Shown: positions 23,430-32,696, counted from the stretch's first letter. The stretch: 48,257 bases of DNA from an uncultured Eggerthella sp. (GCA_937998355.1 CALLDI010000002.1:1-48257); one strand, 5' to 3'. Numbers and translations are program-made. The notes: generated from the letters alone by a model not told the origin.

Positions 23430-25334
23430 CTATTCCATCAACGACGTTACCGCTTGAGCGTAGGCGACCGGGTCTTCGATCGGCATGTTCTCGACGATGA
23501 GCGCCTGATCGTAGAGGATCGTTGAATACAGCTCGATCTTGGCGGTATCGCCATCCTTTTCGGCCTTCTTCAGAACGTCGAAGACGCGATGCTTCGGATT
23601 GAGCTCCAGCACGCGATCGGCTTTGATCCGCTCGCCATCGGGACCCATGGCCATCATGCGCTCCATCTCGAGCGAAATGGGGCCTTCGGTGGTAACGGCA
23701 GCCGGTGCGTCGGAAAGGCGCGTCGACACCGCAACGCGCACGACGGCATCTCCGAGCGCTTCTTTCATAGCGCTGAACAGCGATTCGTTCTCCTTCGTGA
23801 TGGCTTCTGCCGCTTCTTTCTCGTCTTCGGTCTCCAGGTCAAGATCGCCGCCTGCGACGTTCTTCAAGGGGCGATCGTCGAAGCTATTCATGGCCATCAT
23901 GCAGAATTCGTCCACGTCTTGCGTGCAGAGCAGCACGTCGTAGCCCTTGTCGAGCACGGTCTTCACGATGGGCATCTTCGCCAAACGATCGACCGATTCA
24001 CCCACCGCATAGAAGATCGACTTCTGATCGTCCGCAGCCTTCTCGAGGTATTCTGCGAGCGTGATCATCTTCTTCTCGGAGGCGGAATAGAACAGCAACA
24101 GATCCGAGAGCTTGTCCGCGTCCATGCCGTAGCTGGAGTAGATGCCGTATTTGATACCGCGGCCGAAATCTTGGAAGAAGCCCTCATACGCTTCGCGATC
24201 ATTCTCGAGCATCTTCAGCAGGTCAGACTTGATCTTCTTTTCGAGCTTCTGAGCGATCGCACGCAATTGTCCGTTATGCTGCAGCGTTTCGCGGGAGATG
24301 TTCAGGGTCAGATCCTGGCTGTCGACCACGCCGCGCACGAAATTGAAGTAGTCGGGCAACAGCTCCTCGCACTTGTCCATGATGAGCACGTTCGAGGTGT
24401 AGAGCGCGAGACCCTTCTTGTAATCCTTGCTGTAAAGATCGTAAGGGGCATGGCTCGGGATGAAGAGCAGCGCATCGTAAGAGAGCGTGCCTTCAGCATG
24501 GATCGAGATGGTGCGCAGAGGGTTCGCGTAATCGTGGAAATCCGACTTGTAGAACTCGTCGTATTCCTCTTCGCTCACCTCGGACTTGCGGCGCTTCCAG
24601 ATGGGGATCATCGAGTTGATGGTCTCGACTTCGGTGACCGATTCGTACTGCGGCTGGTAGTCGTCTCCTGCATCTTCAGGCTTGGGCATCTCGACCATCT
24701 TCGCGCATTCCATCTTGATGGGGTAGCGTACGTAGTTGCTGTAGCGCTTGATGAGCGACTTCAGCTCAGGTTCGCTCAGGAACAGATCGAAATCCTCTTC
24801 GTCGGTATTCTCTTTCAGTTCGAGCACGATCTGCGTGCCGTGCGTTTGCTTCTTGGCCTTCTTGATCGAATAGCCTTCGACGCCATCGCTGGTCCAGCTG
24901 TAGGATTCATCGGAGCCCCAGGCGCGCGAGGTGACGGTGACCTTCTGCGCGACCATGAACGCGGAATAGAAGCCGACGCCGAACTGTCCGATGATGTCGA
25001 TATCCTTGCCTTGGTCCTCTTCGTTCTCGGTCTTGAATTCCTGGCTGCCTGAATGGGCGATGGTGCCCAGATTCTCTTCCAGTTCTGCCTTGGTCATGCC
25101 GATGCCGGAATCCTCGATGGTGATGGTATGCGCATCCTTATCGAAGGAAACGGTGATGAACAGATCGTCCTTCGAGACGGTGATGGATTGGTCGGTGAGG
25201 CTCTTGAAGTAGAGCTTGTCGACCGCATCGGATGCGTTCGAGATGAGCTCACGCAGGAAGATCTCGCGGTTCGTGTAGATCGAGTTGATCATCAGGTCGA
25301 GCAACTTCTTGCTCTCGGTCTTGAATTGTTTCAT
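23430..25334 (-). CDS. htpG: Chaperone HtpG (Hsp90)
   Basis: A 634-residue ATP-dependent chaperone, close to the family length of about 625. The N-terminal GHKL ATPase domain has LRELISNASDAVDKLYF, DSGIGMTKAEL, GTIAHSGSQEF and GQFGVGFYSAFMVA. The middle domain carries IPIWKRRKSEVSEEEYDEFYK and VRGVVDSQDLTLNISRETLQ with its conserved arginine. The C-terminal dimerisation region is present. The ATG at 25334 has AAAGGA upstream; the frame is open further 5' but only the region from MKQFKTESKKLL is conserved. A CIRCE element overlaps its promoter. Confidence 0.98.
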   Translation of the reverse strand: MKQFKTESKKLLDLMINSIYTNREIFLRELISNASDAVDKLYFKSLTDQSITVSKDDLFITVSFDKDAHTITIEDSGIGMTKAELEENLGTIAHSGSQEFKTENEEDQGKDIDIIGQFGVGFYSAFMVAQKVTVTSRAWGSDESYSWTSDGVEGYSIKKAKKQTHGTQIVLELKENTDEEDFDLFLSEPELKSLIKRYSNYVRYPIKMECAKMVEMPKPEDAGDDYQPQYESVTEVETINSMIPIWKRRKSEVSEEEYDEFYKSDFHDYANPLRTISIHAEGTLSYDALLFIPSHAPYDLYSKDYKKGLALYTSNVLIMDKCEELLPDYFNFVRGVVDSQDLTLNISRETLQHNGQLRAIAQKLEKKIKSDLLKMLENDREAYEGFFQDFGRGIKYGIYSSYGMDADKLSDLLLFYSASEKKMITLAEYLEKAADDQKSIFYAVGESVDRLAKMPIVKTVLDKGYDVLLCTQDVDEFCMMAMNSFDDRPLKNVAGGDLDLETEDEKEAAEAITKENESLFSAMKEALGDAVVRVAVSTRLSDAPAAVTTEGPISLEMERMMAMGPDGERIKADRVLELNPKHRVFDVLKKAEKDGDTAKIELYSTILYDQALIVENMPIEDPVAYAQAVTSLME

Positions 25335-25396
25335 GCACGGTCCTTTCTTGTTCGCATGCAGATGAGGGAGCAGCGGTGGAGCGCCGCTCGTAGTTG

Positions 25397-25435
25397 TCAT
25401 TAAAGAAATTAGCACTCTAGTCAATAGAGTGCTAA
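25397..25435 (-). promoter_or_regulatory. htpG promoter with a perfect CIRCE operator
   Basis: TTAGCACTC (25409-25417), nine bases, and GAGTGCTAA (25427-25435) match the CIRCE consensus exactly, the binding site of the HrcA repressor. On the minus strand the CIRCE spacer contains a -35 TTGACT (25424-25419), followed after 16 bp by a -10-like TAATGA (25402-25397), so HrcA would block the promoter. This predicts heat-inducible htpG under HrcA. Confidence 0.93.
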
Positions 25436-25491
25436 TAGAGTCGAACCTTCAGTGCGTAGATGCACAAAATATTCATAGGGGACGCTGAGAT

Positions 25492-26286
25492 CTAAAGGCT
25501 GCGCGCCTTCGCAGCGCACGCTTGGATCGCGCTCATCGTGGTGCCACGGAACGCGCCATTCTCGAGCTCTTCGACACCGGCGATGGTCGAGCCGCCTGGC
25601 GAACAGACCTCGTCCTTCAACTGGCCGGGGTGCTTGCCAGTCTCGAGCACCATCTTCGCGCTGCCGAGCACCGTTTGCGCTGCGATCTCGAGCGCCTGTG
25701 CGCGCGGAAGACCTTCAGCCACGCCGCCATCGGCTAGAGCTTCGATGAACATATATACGTACGCAGGAGCGCTGCCGCCCACAGCACTTGCTGCGTCCAT
25801 GAGGGATTCCTTGAGCTCGATCGCAAGACCGAAGCTCTCGAGCAACTCGCGTACGATCTTGGTATCTTCAGGCGTGACCAGATCGCCCACGCAGAACGTG
25901 GTGGTTCCTTCGCCAACGAGCGCAGGAGTGTTCGGCATGACGCGAACGATCTTCGCAGGATGACCGATCTGCTCTCCGAGCCACGCGAGCGTCTTGCCAG
26001 GGGCGATGCTCACGAAGATCTGGCGTTCATGCAGATGATCCTTGATCTGGGCGATGACGCTCTCGTATTGCTGCGGTTTCACGCAGAGGAAGACGATATC
26101 GGACTGGCCGGCGACTTGCGTCACGTCGGTAGTGGTCTCGATGCCCAGCTTATCGTGCGTTGCCTTCGTGCGTTCAGCAGTGGTGTTCGAGCCGATTATT
26201 TCTTCTAGAGCGACCAGGCCTTTCGCGATGATCCCCTGGATGATGGCCTTCGCCATGTTCCCGCAACCGATGAAACCGAGTCTCAT
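25492..26286 (-). CDS. proC: Pyrroline-5-carboxylate reductase
   Basis: A 264-residue enzyme for the last step of proline synthesis, reducing pyrroline-5-carboxylate with NAD(P)H in the cytoplasm. The N-terminal Rossmann motif is GFIGCGNMAKAI, followed by VFLCVKPQQYESV and RVMPNTPALVGEG. The C-terminal domain carries the family signature (SAVGGSAPAYVYMFIEALADGGVAEGLPR and LKDEVCSPGGSTIAGV). GGGAGG precedes the ATG. It has a normal length and stands alone in this strand interval. Confidence 0.97.
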   Translation of the reverse strand: MRLGFIGCGNMAKAIIQGIIAKGLVALEEIIGSNTTAERTKATHDKLGIETTTDVTQVAGQSDIVFLCVKPQQYESVIAQIKDHLHERQIFVSIAPGKTLAWLGEQIGHPAKIVRVMPNTPALVGEGTTTFCVGDLVTPEDTKIVRELLESFGLAIELKESLMDAASAVGGSAPAYVYMFIEALADGGVAEGLPRAQALEIAAQTVLGSAKMVLETGKHPGQLKDEVCSPGGSTIAGVEELENGAFRGTTMSAIQACAAKARSL

Positions 26287-26331
26287 GTTTCCTCCCTCGA
26301 ACGTTCGATCGACCTCTGCTATAATAGCGCG

Positions 26332-26378
26332 AGCGTTAGAAGGGGATTACCCTTTAGCAACGCTTTGTTTTCGAAAAC
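26332..26378 (+). promoter_or_regulatory. Stem-loop and palindrome upstream of the HdeD-like gene
   Basis: AGCGTT (26332-26337) pairs with AACGCT (26359-26364), and AAGGG (26340-26344) pairs with CCCTT (26350-26354) inside it; TTGTTTT follows, giving a terminator-like shape. Immediately after is a perfect 12-bp palindrome GTTTTCGAAAAC (26367-26378). A TATAAT lies at 26320-26325. These could form a promoter, attenuator and operator for the gene starting at 26459; no -35 is convincing. Confidence 0.45.
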
Positions 26379-26458
26379 GTGAACTTCGCAGGCGATGCGA
26401 AGCGTGCGATCGGTGGCTCGTTACACTGTTGAGTGAGAATCACAGAAAGGGGACAGCC

Positions 26459-26986
26459 ATGGCTTCCCAAGAGAAAAACGAAAAGAACTGGTCCATCATC
26501 GTACCGGGCGTTCTGCTCATCTTCTTCGGCGCGCTCTGCGCGTTCTATCCTGGCATCACGCTTCTCAGCGTTACGTTCGTCGCAGGCGCGGGCTTCGTCT
26601 TCGCTGGCATCGTGAACATCGTATCGTACGTCCGAGAGCGCAAGACCATGGGGCTTTCAGGCTGGTACGTCGCTTATGGCATCCTCGACATCATCATCGG
26701 CTTGATGTTGCTCATCCATCCGTTCGCGACCGCATACGTCATCCCGTGGCTCATCGGCTCGTTCGTCATCGCGTACGCCATCGTCGAGATCGTGGGCATC
26801 ATCGCGAACCGCAAGTCGCTCGGTTCTGTATGGGGGCTCGGTCTCGTATCTGCGATCTTGAGCTTGATCGTGGGCATCTGCTTCTTCGTCTTCCCGGAAA
26901 CGCTCGCCATCTTCATCGCGGTCTTCGCGGTCATCCGTGGTGCGACGCTCATCGTTGCTGGCTGGAATAGCTATCAGCCCATCTAG
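26459..26986 (+). CDS. HdeD/DUF308 family membrane protein
   Basis: A 175-residue protein made of six hydrophobic segments in three similar pairs, each opening with a short polar turn (GVLLIFFGALCAFYPGITLLSVTF, GILDIIIGLMLLIHPFATAYVIPW, AILSLIVGICFFVFPETLAIFIAV). The triple recurrence of ILxxIxGxxxxxxP is the HdeD/DUF308 signature. HdeD proteins are linked to acid stress in enteric bacteria; the role in monoderms is not known. AAAGGGG lies upstream of the ATG. Confidence 0.88.
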   Translation: MASQEKNEKNWSIIVPGVLLIFFGALCAFYPGITLLSVTFVAGAGFVFAGIVNIVSYVRERKTMGLSGWYVAYGILDIIIGLMLLIHPFATAYVIPWLIGSFVIAYAIVEIVGIIANRKSLGSVWGLGLVSAILSLIVGICFFVFPETLAIFIAVFAVIRGATLIVAGWNSYQPI

Positions 26987-27178
26987 GCTCAGCTCGAAAC
27001 ACGCTACCAACTAAATAAGGCACAATCGCATCCTTTCGTTTCGCTGTGCGCGAGTTATGGTAAAAAAGAAAGTGAAAAAGTCATAGCTCGTTAACCTCGA
27101 AAGCAAAACTCGCAGCGCTACAATACCACTTTGCATTCGGTAACGACACGCAGTCGCAAAAAAGGTGTTGTGCCCCCT

Positions 27179-30100
27179 ATGCTCTCAAAATTCAGCGTCA
27201 AGCGTCCGTATATCATCGTCGTCGCGGTCATCGTCGCGCTCATCTTAGGTGGCGTTTCGGTGAGCAAGATGAAGACCGACTTGCTCCCCGATATGGATAT
27301 TCCGTACCTGATGGTCATCACCACCGATCCTGGTGCGAGCGCAGAAAAGGTGGAGACCGAGGTCACGGAGGTGCTGGAGGATACGCTCTCAACGGTCAAC
27401 GGCGTGACCGAGATCCAGTCTCAAAGCGCCAACAACGTTTCCATGGTCGTGCTCGAATTCGAAGATGGCACCGACATGGACTCTGCTCTCGTGAAGGTCT
27501 CTTCCGCGGTCAACGAGGTCGAGGCGTTATTGCCCGAAACGGCTGGTTCGCCTAACTACATGGAAATGAGCATGGACATGATGGCCACGCTCTACATCGC
27601 CGCCGCTTACGATGGTAAGGACATCTACGAGCTCTCGGAATTCGCTGAGAACACGCTCGCGCCCGAGTTCGAGCGCATCAATGGTGTGGCGGATGTTTCC
27701 GTGGTCGGGTCGGTGAACCAGGCTGTCGAGGTGCGCCTGAACGACTCGAAGATCGAAGACATCAACAACCGACTCCTTTCGAGCGTGAATTCGGAGCTTT
27801 CCGATGCGAAGAAGTCCATCGATGAGGGCAAGTCACAGCTCGCGGAGGCGGAGAAGACGCTGAAGGATCAGCAGGCGAAGCTCTCCGAGCAAGAGAAGTC
27901 CACGACCGACGAGCTCGGGCAAGCCATTTCAGGACTCACTGCTGGCGTTTCTGCGGGAACGGCTCAGGTCGCTGCGCTCACCGCTCAGATCCAATCGCTG
28001 CAGGCGCAGCTCGTGCAGGCACCCGAAGCGATGAAACCCGCCATCAACCAGCAGATCGCAGCGCTGCAAGAGCAGCTCACGAAGGCTACTGAAGAGCTGT
28101 CGGGATATCAGAATCAGCTGGCTGTGGCTGAAGCGGGTGGTCTGAGCGCGGCGAGCCAATTCGGCAGTGGAGCCGCTCAGCTCTCGAGCGCGCTCAGTGC
28201 GCTCGAGCAGAACAAAGGCCAACTCGAAGAGGCGCAGGCGCAATATGAAGAGGCGCGCGATAAGGCCATCTCATCAGCGAATATCGATGCGCTCGTCGAC
28301 AAGACCACGCTTGCGAACCTCATCAAAGCGCAGGATTTCTCCATGCCGGCAGGCTATCTAGGCAATTCCGAAGACGATGAGCAATGGCTCCTGCAGGTCG
28401 GCACGAACATCGAGAGCGTGGACGATCTGAAGAACCTCATGCTCGTCGATCTTGATGGGGTCGGAGAGGTGCGCCTTTCTGATGTTGCCGATATTACCGT
28501 GGTCGATAACGTAGGCGACGCTTACATGAAGCTCAATGGCACGGAAGGTATCTGCCTTACGGTCTACAAGGGCTCGACCGCTAGCACGAGCGACATCTCG
28601 AACGCATGCGGTGAGAAGGTCGCAGAGCTTCGCGAAGACTATCCCGGCTTGTCGCTCGATGTCGTGAGCGACCAGGGCTCCTACATCTCGCTCTACATCA
28701 ACTCGATCCTGCAGTCGCTTTTGTTGGGCGCGCTACTCGCGATCGTCGTTCTCGCCATCTTCTTGCGCGATTGGAAGCCAACGCTCATCGTGGCGTTCTC
28801 CATTCCGTTCTCGGTATTGGTGGCGCTCCTGCTCATGTACTTCTCAGGTATCTCGCTCAACATCATGTCACTCGGTGGCATCGCGCTCGCTATCGGCATG
28901 CTCGTCGATAATTCCATCATCGTACTGGAGAACATCTATCGTTTGCGCGGCCGTGGCATTTCCGCGCAGCGTGCTGCGGTACAAGGTGCCAAACAGATAA
29001 CGGGTGCGGTCATCGCGTCGACGCTCACCACCATCTGCGTGTTCCTGCCGATCGTGTTCACGACGGGCATCGTCAATCAGATGATGCTGCCCTTTGCGCT
29101 CACCATCGCCTACGTATTGTGCGCTTCATTAGTGGTCGCGCTCACGCTCGTGCCCAGTCTTTCGCGTTTCGTGTTCAAGAATTACGTTCCGCGTCGCAAC
29201 AAGTGGTTCGAACGCTTGCAGGAAGCCTATGCGCGCTCGCTCAATTTCTTCTTGCGTCACAAGGTCATTCCTCTCGGCGTTTCGGTCGTGCTCTTGGTGG
29301 TGGCGATCGGTGGCGTGCTCAATATGGGCGTGACCATGGTGCCCACCATGACGGGCAAGAACATGTCGGTCATGGTGACGATGCCCGAAGATGTCGAGAA
29401 AGAGGATGCGTTCGCTATGGCGGACGAGATCATGGACGCTGCGGTGAGCATCGAAGGAGTTGGTAATGTCGCCGCGATCGACGGCACTTCTTCCATGTCG
29501 ATGGTGTCGAGCGCTGCCTCGTCTTCTGGGGAACAATACTACGAGATGTTCGCGTTCTATCTGCAGATGGACGATTCGGTCACTACTGAACAGCAGGTGC
29601 TCGATATCGGTGAAGAACTGTCGGAGAAGACCGCGGGCCTCGATTGCGAGGTGATCACTGACGCGTCGTCCTCAGAGGCCATGAGCTCCATGATGGGCAG
29701 TGGTCTTTCCATCACCATCACGGGTCCCGACCAGGATAAGCTGATCGAGATCAGCGAAGATGTGATGGGTATCGTCGATGAAGTGGAAGGCTATACCGAG
29801 ATCGAGAACGGTATGGAAGAGGCGGACAAGGAGGTTCACCTCATCATCGACGAAGATGCGCTCACGAAGAAGGGCTTCACGGTCGCGCAACTCTATCAGC
29901 AGCTCTCTAGCATGCTGAACATCTCGACCACGTCGAGCAAGCTCACGGTCGACGGGCACCAGATGCAAGTCGAGATCATCGATGAAACGAACGTTCCGAC
30001 CCGCGAGGACATCCTCGATACCACCATCACCATGACCAGCCAACAGGGCGAGTCGGTCGAGGTGAAGATCGGCGATGTGGCCACGATCGAAGAGGGGCTC

Positions 30101-30916
30101 GCATCGAACTCCATCGTTCATTTGAATTCCGACAAGACCATGACCGTGACCGCGGAGATCGAGGACAGCTTCAACAACGCTCTGCTCTCGCGCGAACTGA
30201 CCCAGAAGCTCGATGCGTACGAGGTGCCCGATAATTACCAGATCTACTACGGTGGCGAGCTCGAGAACATCAACACCATGCTCGAGCAGATGCTGCTACT
30301 GCTCATCTTGGGCTTCGTGCTCATCTACCTGATCATGGTCGCGCAGTTCCAGAGTCTGCTATCGCCCTTCATCATCATCCTCACCGTTCCGCTCGCGTTC
30401 ACCGGCGGCTTCTTCGCACTGTGGTTCAGTGGCGAAGGACTTACGATGCTCTCCCTGATGGGCTTCGCGGTGCTGATGGGAACGGTCGTGAACAACGGCA
30501 TCGTGTTCGTGGACTATGTCAATCAGCTGCGCCGTGGCGGCTTAGAGAAATGGCATGCGCTCGTCGCTGCGGGCAAGACTCGTATGCGCCCGATCCTCAT
30601 GACGGCACTCACCACTATCCTCGCTATGCTTCCGATGGTGTTCAGCGTCGCGATCGGCGCGAGCATGCAGCGTGGTATGGCGCTCGTCGTGGTAGGGGGC
30701 TTGCTCTACGCTACCTTCATGACGCTCTATGTGGTGCCGATCATGTACGACCTGCTGTATCGCCGTGTTCCGACCGAGGTCGATCTAGGTGATGAGACGC
30801 TCGACGACGATCCGGGCGACGCGCAAGCATTCCTCGAAACGCTGCAAGCCAAGCATGCGGCGCAGGCGATCGATCGCGGTGTCACGCCGCCACCGAGCCT
30901 CCCATCGTCGTCCTAG
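27179..30916 (+). CDS. RND-family exporter (HAE1/AcrB type) with a coiled-coil insertion
   Basis: A 1245-residue membrane transporter. It begins with the family start LSKFSVKRPYIIVVAVIVALILGGVSV and has two halves, each with a periplasm-equivalent porter domain and a block of membrane helices. Family motifs include GIALAIGMLVDNSIIVLENIYR in the first half and GFAVLMGTVVNNGIVFVDYVNQLRRGG in the second. About residues 195-375 of the first porter domain form a long Ala/Gln/Glu/Lys coiled coil that normal AcrB lacks. The ATG at 27179 is chosen by homology of the N-terminus; its ribosome-binding site is weak. No membrane-fusion or outer-membrane partner is nearby, as expected in a monoderm. The substrate is unknown. 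Confidence 0.9.
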   Translation: MLSKFSVKRPYIIVVAVIVALILGGVSVSKMKTDLLPDMDIPYLMVITTDPGASAEKVETEVTEVLEDTLSTVNGVTEIQSQSANNVSMVVLEFEDGTDMDSALVKVSSAVNEVEALLPETAGSPNYMEMSMDMMATLYIAAAYDGKDIYELSEFAENTLAPEFERINGVADVSVVGSVNQAVEVRLNDSKIEDINNRLLSSVNSELSDAKKSIDEGKSQLAEAEKTLKDQQAKLSEQEKSTTDELGQAISGLTAGVSAGTAQVAALTAQIQSLQAQLVQAPEAMKPAINQQIAALQEQLTKATEELSGYQNQLAVAEAGGLSAASQFGSGAAQLSSALSALEQNKGQLEEAQAQYEEARDKAISSANIDALVDKTTLANLIKAQDFSMPAGYLGNSEDDEQWLLQVGTNIESVDDLKNLMLVDLDGVGEVRLSDVADITVVDNVGDAYMKLNGTEGICLTVYKGSTASTSDISNACGEKVAELREDYPGLSLDVVSDQGSYISLYINSILQSLLLGALLAIVVLAIFLRDWKPTLIVAFSIPFSVLVALLLMYFSGISLNIMSLGGIALAIGMLVDNSIIVLENIYRLRGRGISAQRAAVQGAKQITGAVIASTLTTICVFLPIVFTTGIVNQMMLPFALTIAYVLCASLVVALTLVPSLSRFVFKNYVPRRNKWFERLQEAYARSLNFFLRHKVIPLGVSVVLLVVAIGGVLNMGVTMVPTMTGKNMSVMVTMPEDVEKEDAFAMADEIMDAAVSIEGVGNVAAIDGTSSMSMVSSAASSSGEQYYEMFAFYLQMDDSVTTEQQVLDIGEELSEKTAGLDCEVITDASSSEAMSSMMGSGLSITITGPDQDKLIEISEDVMGIVDEVEGYTEIENGMEEADKEVHLIIDEDALTKKGFTVAQLYQQLSSMLNISTTSSKLTVDGHQMQVEIIDETNVPTREDILDTTITMTSQQGESVEVKIGDVATIEEGLASNSIVHLNSDKTMTVTAEIEDSFNNALLSRELTQKLDAYEVPDNYQIYYGGELENINTMLEQMLLLLILGFVLIYLIMVAQFQSLLSPFIIILTVPLAFTGGFFALWFSGEGLTMLSLMGFAVLMGTVVNNGIVFVDYVNQLRRGGLEKWHALVAAGKTRMRPILMTALTTILAMLPMVFSVAIGASMQRGMALVVVGGLLYATFMTLYVVPIMYDLLYRRVPTEVDLGDETLDDDPGDAQAFLETLQAKHAAQAIDRGVTPPPSLPSSS

Positions 30917-30982
30917 CTGGGAGTGGCGCGTTCGTGCACGACTTGCGACCGCTCCTTCACGTTCAATTTTCGACTGCGTAAC

Positions 30983-31010
30983 AGATGGCTGCCTTTGGCG
31001 GCCATCTTTC
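30983..31010 (+). terminator. Terminator after the RND exporter gene
   Basis: AGATGGCTGCC (30983-30993) and GGCGGCCATCT (30997-31007) form an 11-bp stem with one G-U pair and a TTT loop, followed by a short TTC. The T tract is short, so termination may be partial. Confidence 0.7.
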
Positions 31011-31138
31011 ATGTGCTGATCTAGCATTGATGTTGCGAGCTCGCATGAGGGCTTCATCCTTCACGCGAGAGAGCCGGCCGAGCGAGCATCTCGCTTGGCT
31101 GTGCATCGCGCAAAGAACTCTTCAGGAAGGTGATCCAA

Positions 31139-31396
31139 ATGGAAAACTCTCAATATACGCTCTATGTCAAAGATGGTTGCCCCTTCTGCGCGAAGGTCCT
31201 GAACTTCATGGATGAGCACCATATCGTGCTGCCGATCGAGAACATCAGCCTCATGCTGCACGACGTGGCCTACGACACGCTCATCAATTTGGGTGGGAAG
31301 TTCCAGGTGCCCTGCTTGTCGATCGATGGCAAGGCGCTCTATGAATCGGATGACATCATCGCGTATCTGAACAAGACGTTCGTCGAGAACGAGTGA
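31139..31396 (+). CDS. Glutaredoxin-like protein
   Basis: An 85-residue thioredoxin-fold protein. The active-site motif CPFC (residues 13-16, in YVKDGCPFCAKVL) sits at the start of the first helix, the cis-proline is in FQVPCLSIDG and the end ALYESDDIIAYLNKTF matches the glutathione-binding helix of glutaredoxins. AGGAAGG lies 7 bp before the ATG. It may reduce disulfides or mixed disulfides in the cytoplasm; whether this organism has glutathione is unknown. Confidence 0.9.
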   Translation: MENSQYTLYVKDGCPFCAKVLNFMDEHHIVLPIENISLMLHDVAYDTLINLGGKFQVPCLSIDGKALYESDDIIAYLNKTFVENE

Positions 31397-31493
31397 TACT
31401 TCTTCGCGAATAGCGTGAAAGAGCGATCGTGCTCCATCGGTCGATCGGGACGCGAAGAGCGTCATCTCGTCTCGCAAGAGCGACCTAGAAACG

Positions 31494-31533
31494 AAGAACG
31501 CCTCAGGGCCAGATCGGGCTCTGAGGTGTTCTT
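31494..31533. terminator. Bidirectional terminator between convergent genes
   Basis: AAGAACGCCTCAG (31494-31506) pairs with CTGAGGTGTTCTT (31521-31533) along 13 positions with one G-U pair. The glutaredoxin-like gene ends upstream on the plus strand and the glycosyltransferase gene ends 25 bp away on the minus strand. The stem ends in TTCTT on both strands, fitting use in both directions. Confidence 0.83.
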
Positions 31534-31557
31534 GTGTGTCGAGGTATATCGAAGCTT

Positions 31558-32514
31558 CTAGCGCTGGTCTTCTTCAAGATGGCGCTGCGCTTCTTCGTAG
31601 GCCTGATAGGTGAGTATCTCCCATTGCTTGCGGGTCGATTTCGCTACCGTATCAAGGATGATGCCCGCCGTGAAAGACAGCGCGCCGCAGATCACGAGCG
31701 CGATCGCGAGGATGGCGGTGGGGAAGCGCGGTACGAGGCCGGTCTGGAAGTATTCGGCGATGACAGGGATGCCTGCGACCAGGCCGAGCACGACCAAGAT
31801 GAGCGCGAGCCAGCCGAAGAACGCCATCGGCTTGTGGTCCTTGAACAGCGATGCGATGGCGCGGAGCACCTTCGCGCCATCTCCGAAGGTGGAGAGCTTC
31901 GAGTAGCTGCCTTCGGGACGGTCGCGATAATCGATCGGCACGTCTTTGATGCGGAAGCGCTTGTCGACCGCATGGATGGAGAGTTCGGTCTCGATCTGGA
32001 ATCCTTCAGAGAGCACGGGCATGGTCTTCACGAAGACGCGATTGAATGCGCGATAGCCGGTCATGACATCGTCGAAGGCGTAGCCGTAGATGACCTTGAT
32101 GAGCCAACGCACGAGGTTATTGCCGAAACCATGGAACGCACGATCGTTCTCTTCGCCGTATGTGCCGTTCGAAAGACGATCGCCCACGGTCATGTCGGCA
32201 ACATCGTCCATGAGGGGCTTCAGTAGATCGGGAGCTGCTTCGGCGGGATAGGTGTCGTCGCCGTCCACCATGATGTAATAATCAGCATCGATCTCGCGGA
32301 ACATCTGACGAACCACGTTGCCTTTGCCTTGGCGGGGCTCCATGCGAACGATCGCACCATGCTCTTCGGCGATGGCAGAGGTTTCATCCTTGGAGTTGTT
32401 GTCGTAGACGTAGATATCGGCTTCGGGCAGCACGCGCTTGAAATCGTCGACCACTTTCCCGATCGTGACCGCTTCGTTGTAGCAGGGTATGAGCACCGCG
32501 ATCTTGTCCGCCAT
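31558..32514 (-). CDS. Family 2 glycosyltransferase, polyprenyl-phosphate sugar synthase type
   Basis: A 318-residue membrane enzyme. The GT-A domain opens IAVLIPCYNEAVTIGKVVDDF, with DNNSKDET and the metal-binding DXD-type motif in MVDGDDTYP, then GDRLSNG and MTGYRAFNRVF, as in dolichyl- or undecaprenyl-phosphate mannosyl/glucosyltransferases. Two C-terminal membrane helices (about residues 230-258 and 270-298) match the DPMS-like branch. AAAAGGGG precedes the ATG at 32514. It probably makes a lipid-linked sugar for wall or surface glycan synthesis; the sugar cannot be read from sequence. Confidence 0.92.
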   Translation of the reverse strand: MADKIAVLIPCYNEAVTIGKVVDDFKRVLPEADIYVYDNNSKDETSAIAEEHGAIVRMEPRQGKGNVVRQMFREIDADYYIMVDGDDTYPAEAAPDLLKPLMDDVADMTVGDRLSNGTYGEENDRAFHGFGNNLVRWLIKVIYGYAFDDVMTGYRAFNRVFVKTMPVLSEGFQIETELSIHAVDKRFRIKDVPIDYRDRPEGSYSKLSTFGDGAKVLRAIASLFKDHKPMAFFGWLALILVVLGLVAGIPVIAEYFQTGLVPRFPTAILAIALVICGALSFTAGIILDTVAKSTRKQWEILTYQAYEEAQRHLEEDQR

Positions 32515-32553
32515 CGGGCCCCTTTTCGCTCGACTGTTTTGCAAATGGATTTC

Positions 32554-32583
32554 ATTATACAAAAGAAGCGCTTCACGTGTGAA
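32554..32583 (-). promoter_or_regulatory. Promoter of the glycosyltransferase gene
   Basis: On the minus strand TTCACA (32583-32578) and a perfect TATAAT (32559-32554) are separated by 18 bp and lie about 40 bp before the start codon. Confidence 0.6.
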
Positions 32584-32632
32584 TTCGTGGGGATTCATGG
32601 ATGGTAATTATGTAAAGAAAGAGCCCTCCAGC

Positions 32633-32662
32633 GTGACTTGAAGGTAACAGCTTTGTTACAAT
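32633..32662 (+). promoter_or_regulatory. Possible promoter of the secreted-protein cluster
   Basis: GTGACT (32633-32638) and TACAAT (32657-32662) are 18 bp apart, 35 bp before the first gene of the cluster. An inverted repeat GTAACA-N4-TGTTAC (32644-32659) overlaps the -10 and could be an operator. No further promoter is obvious downstream, and gene gaps there are mostly 20-50 bp, so this may serve the whole cluster. Confidence 0.42.
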
Positions 32663-32696
32663 TGGTCAGCCCTATCGTCTACGTAGGATTGGCAGT

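Noticed and set aside
23589..25052. Plus-strand open frame of 487 codons opposite htpG
   Set aside because: htpG is a highly conserved gene on the other strand and the antisense product shows no domain.
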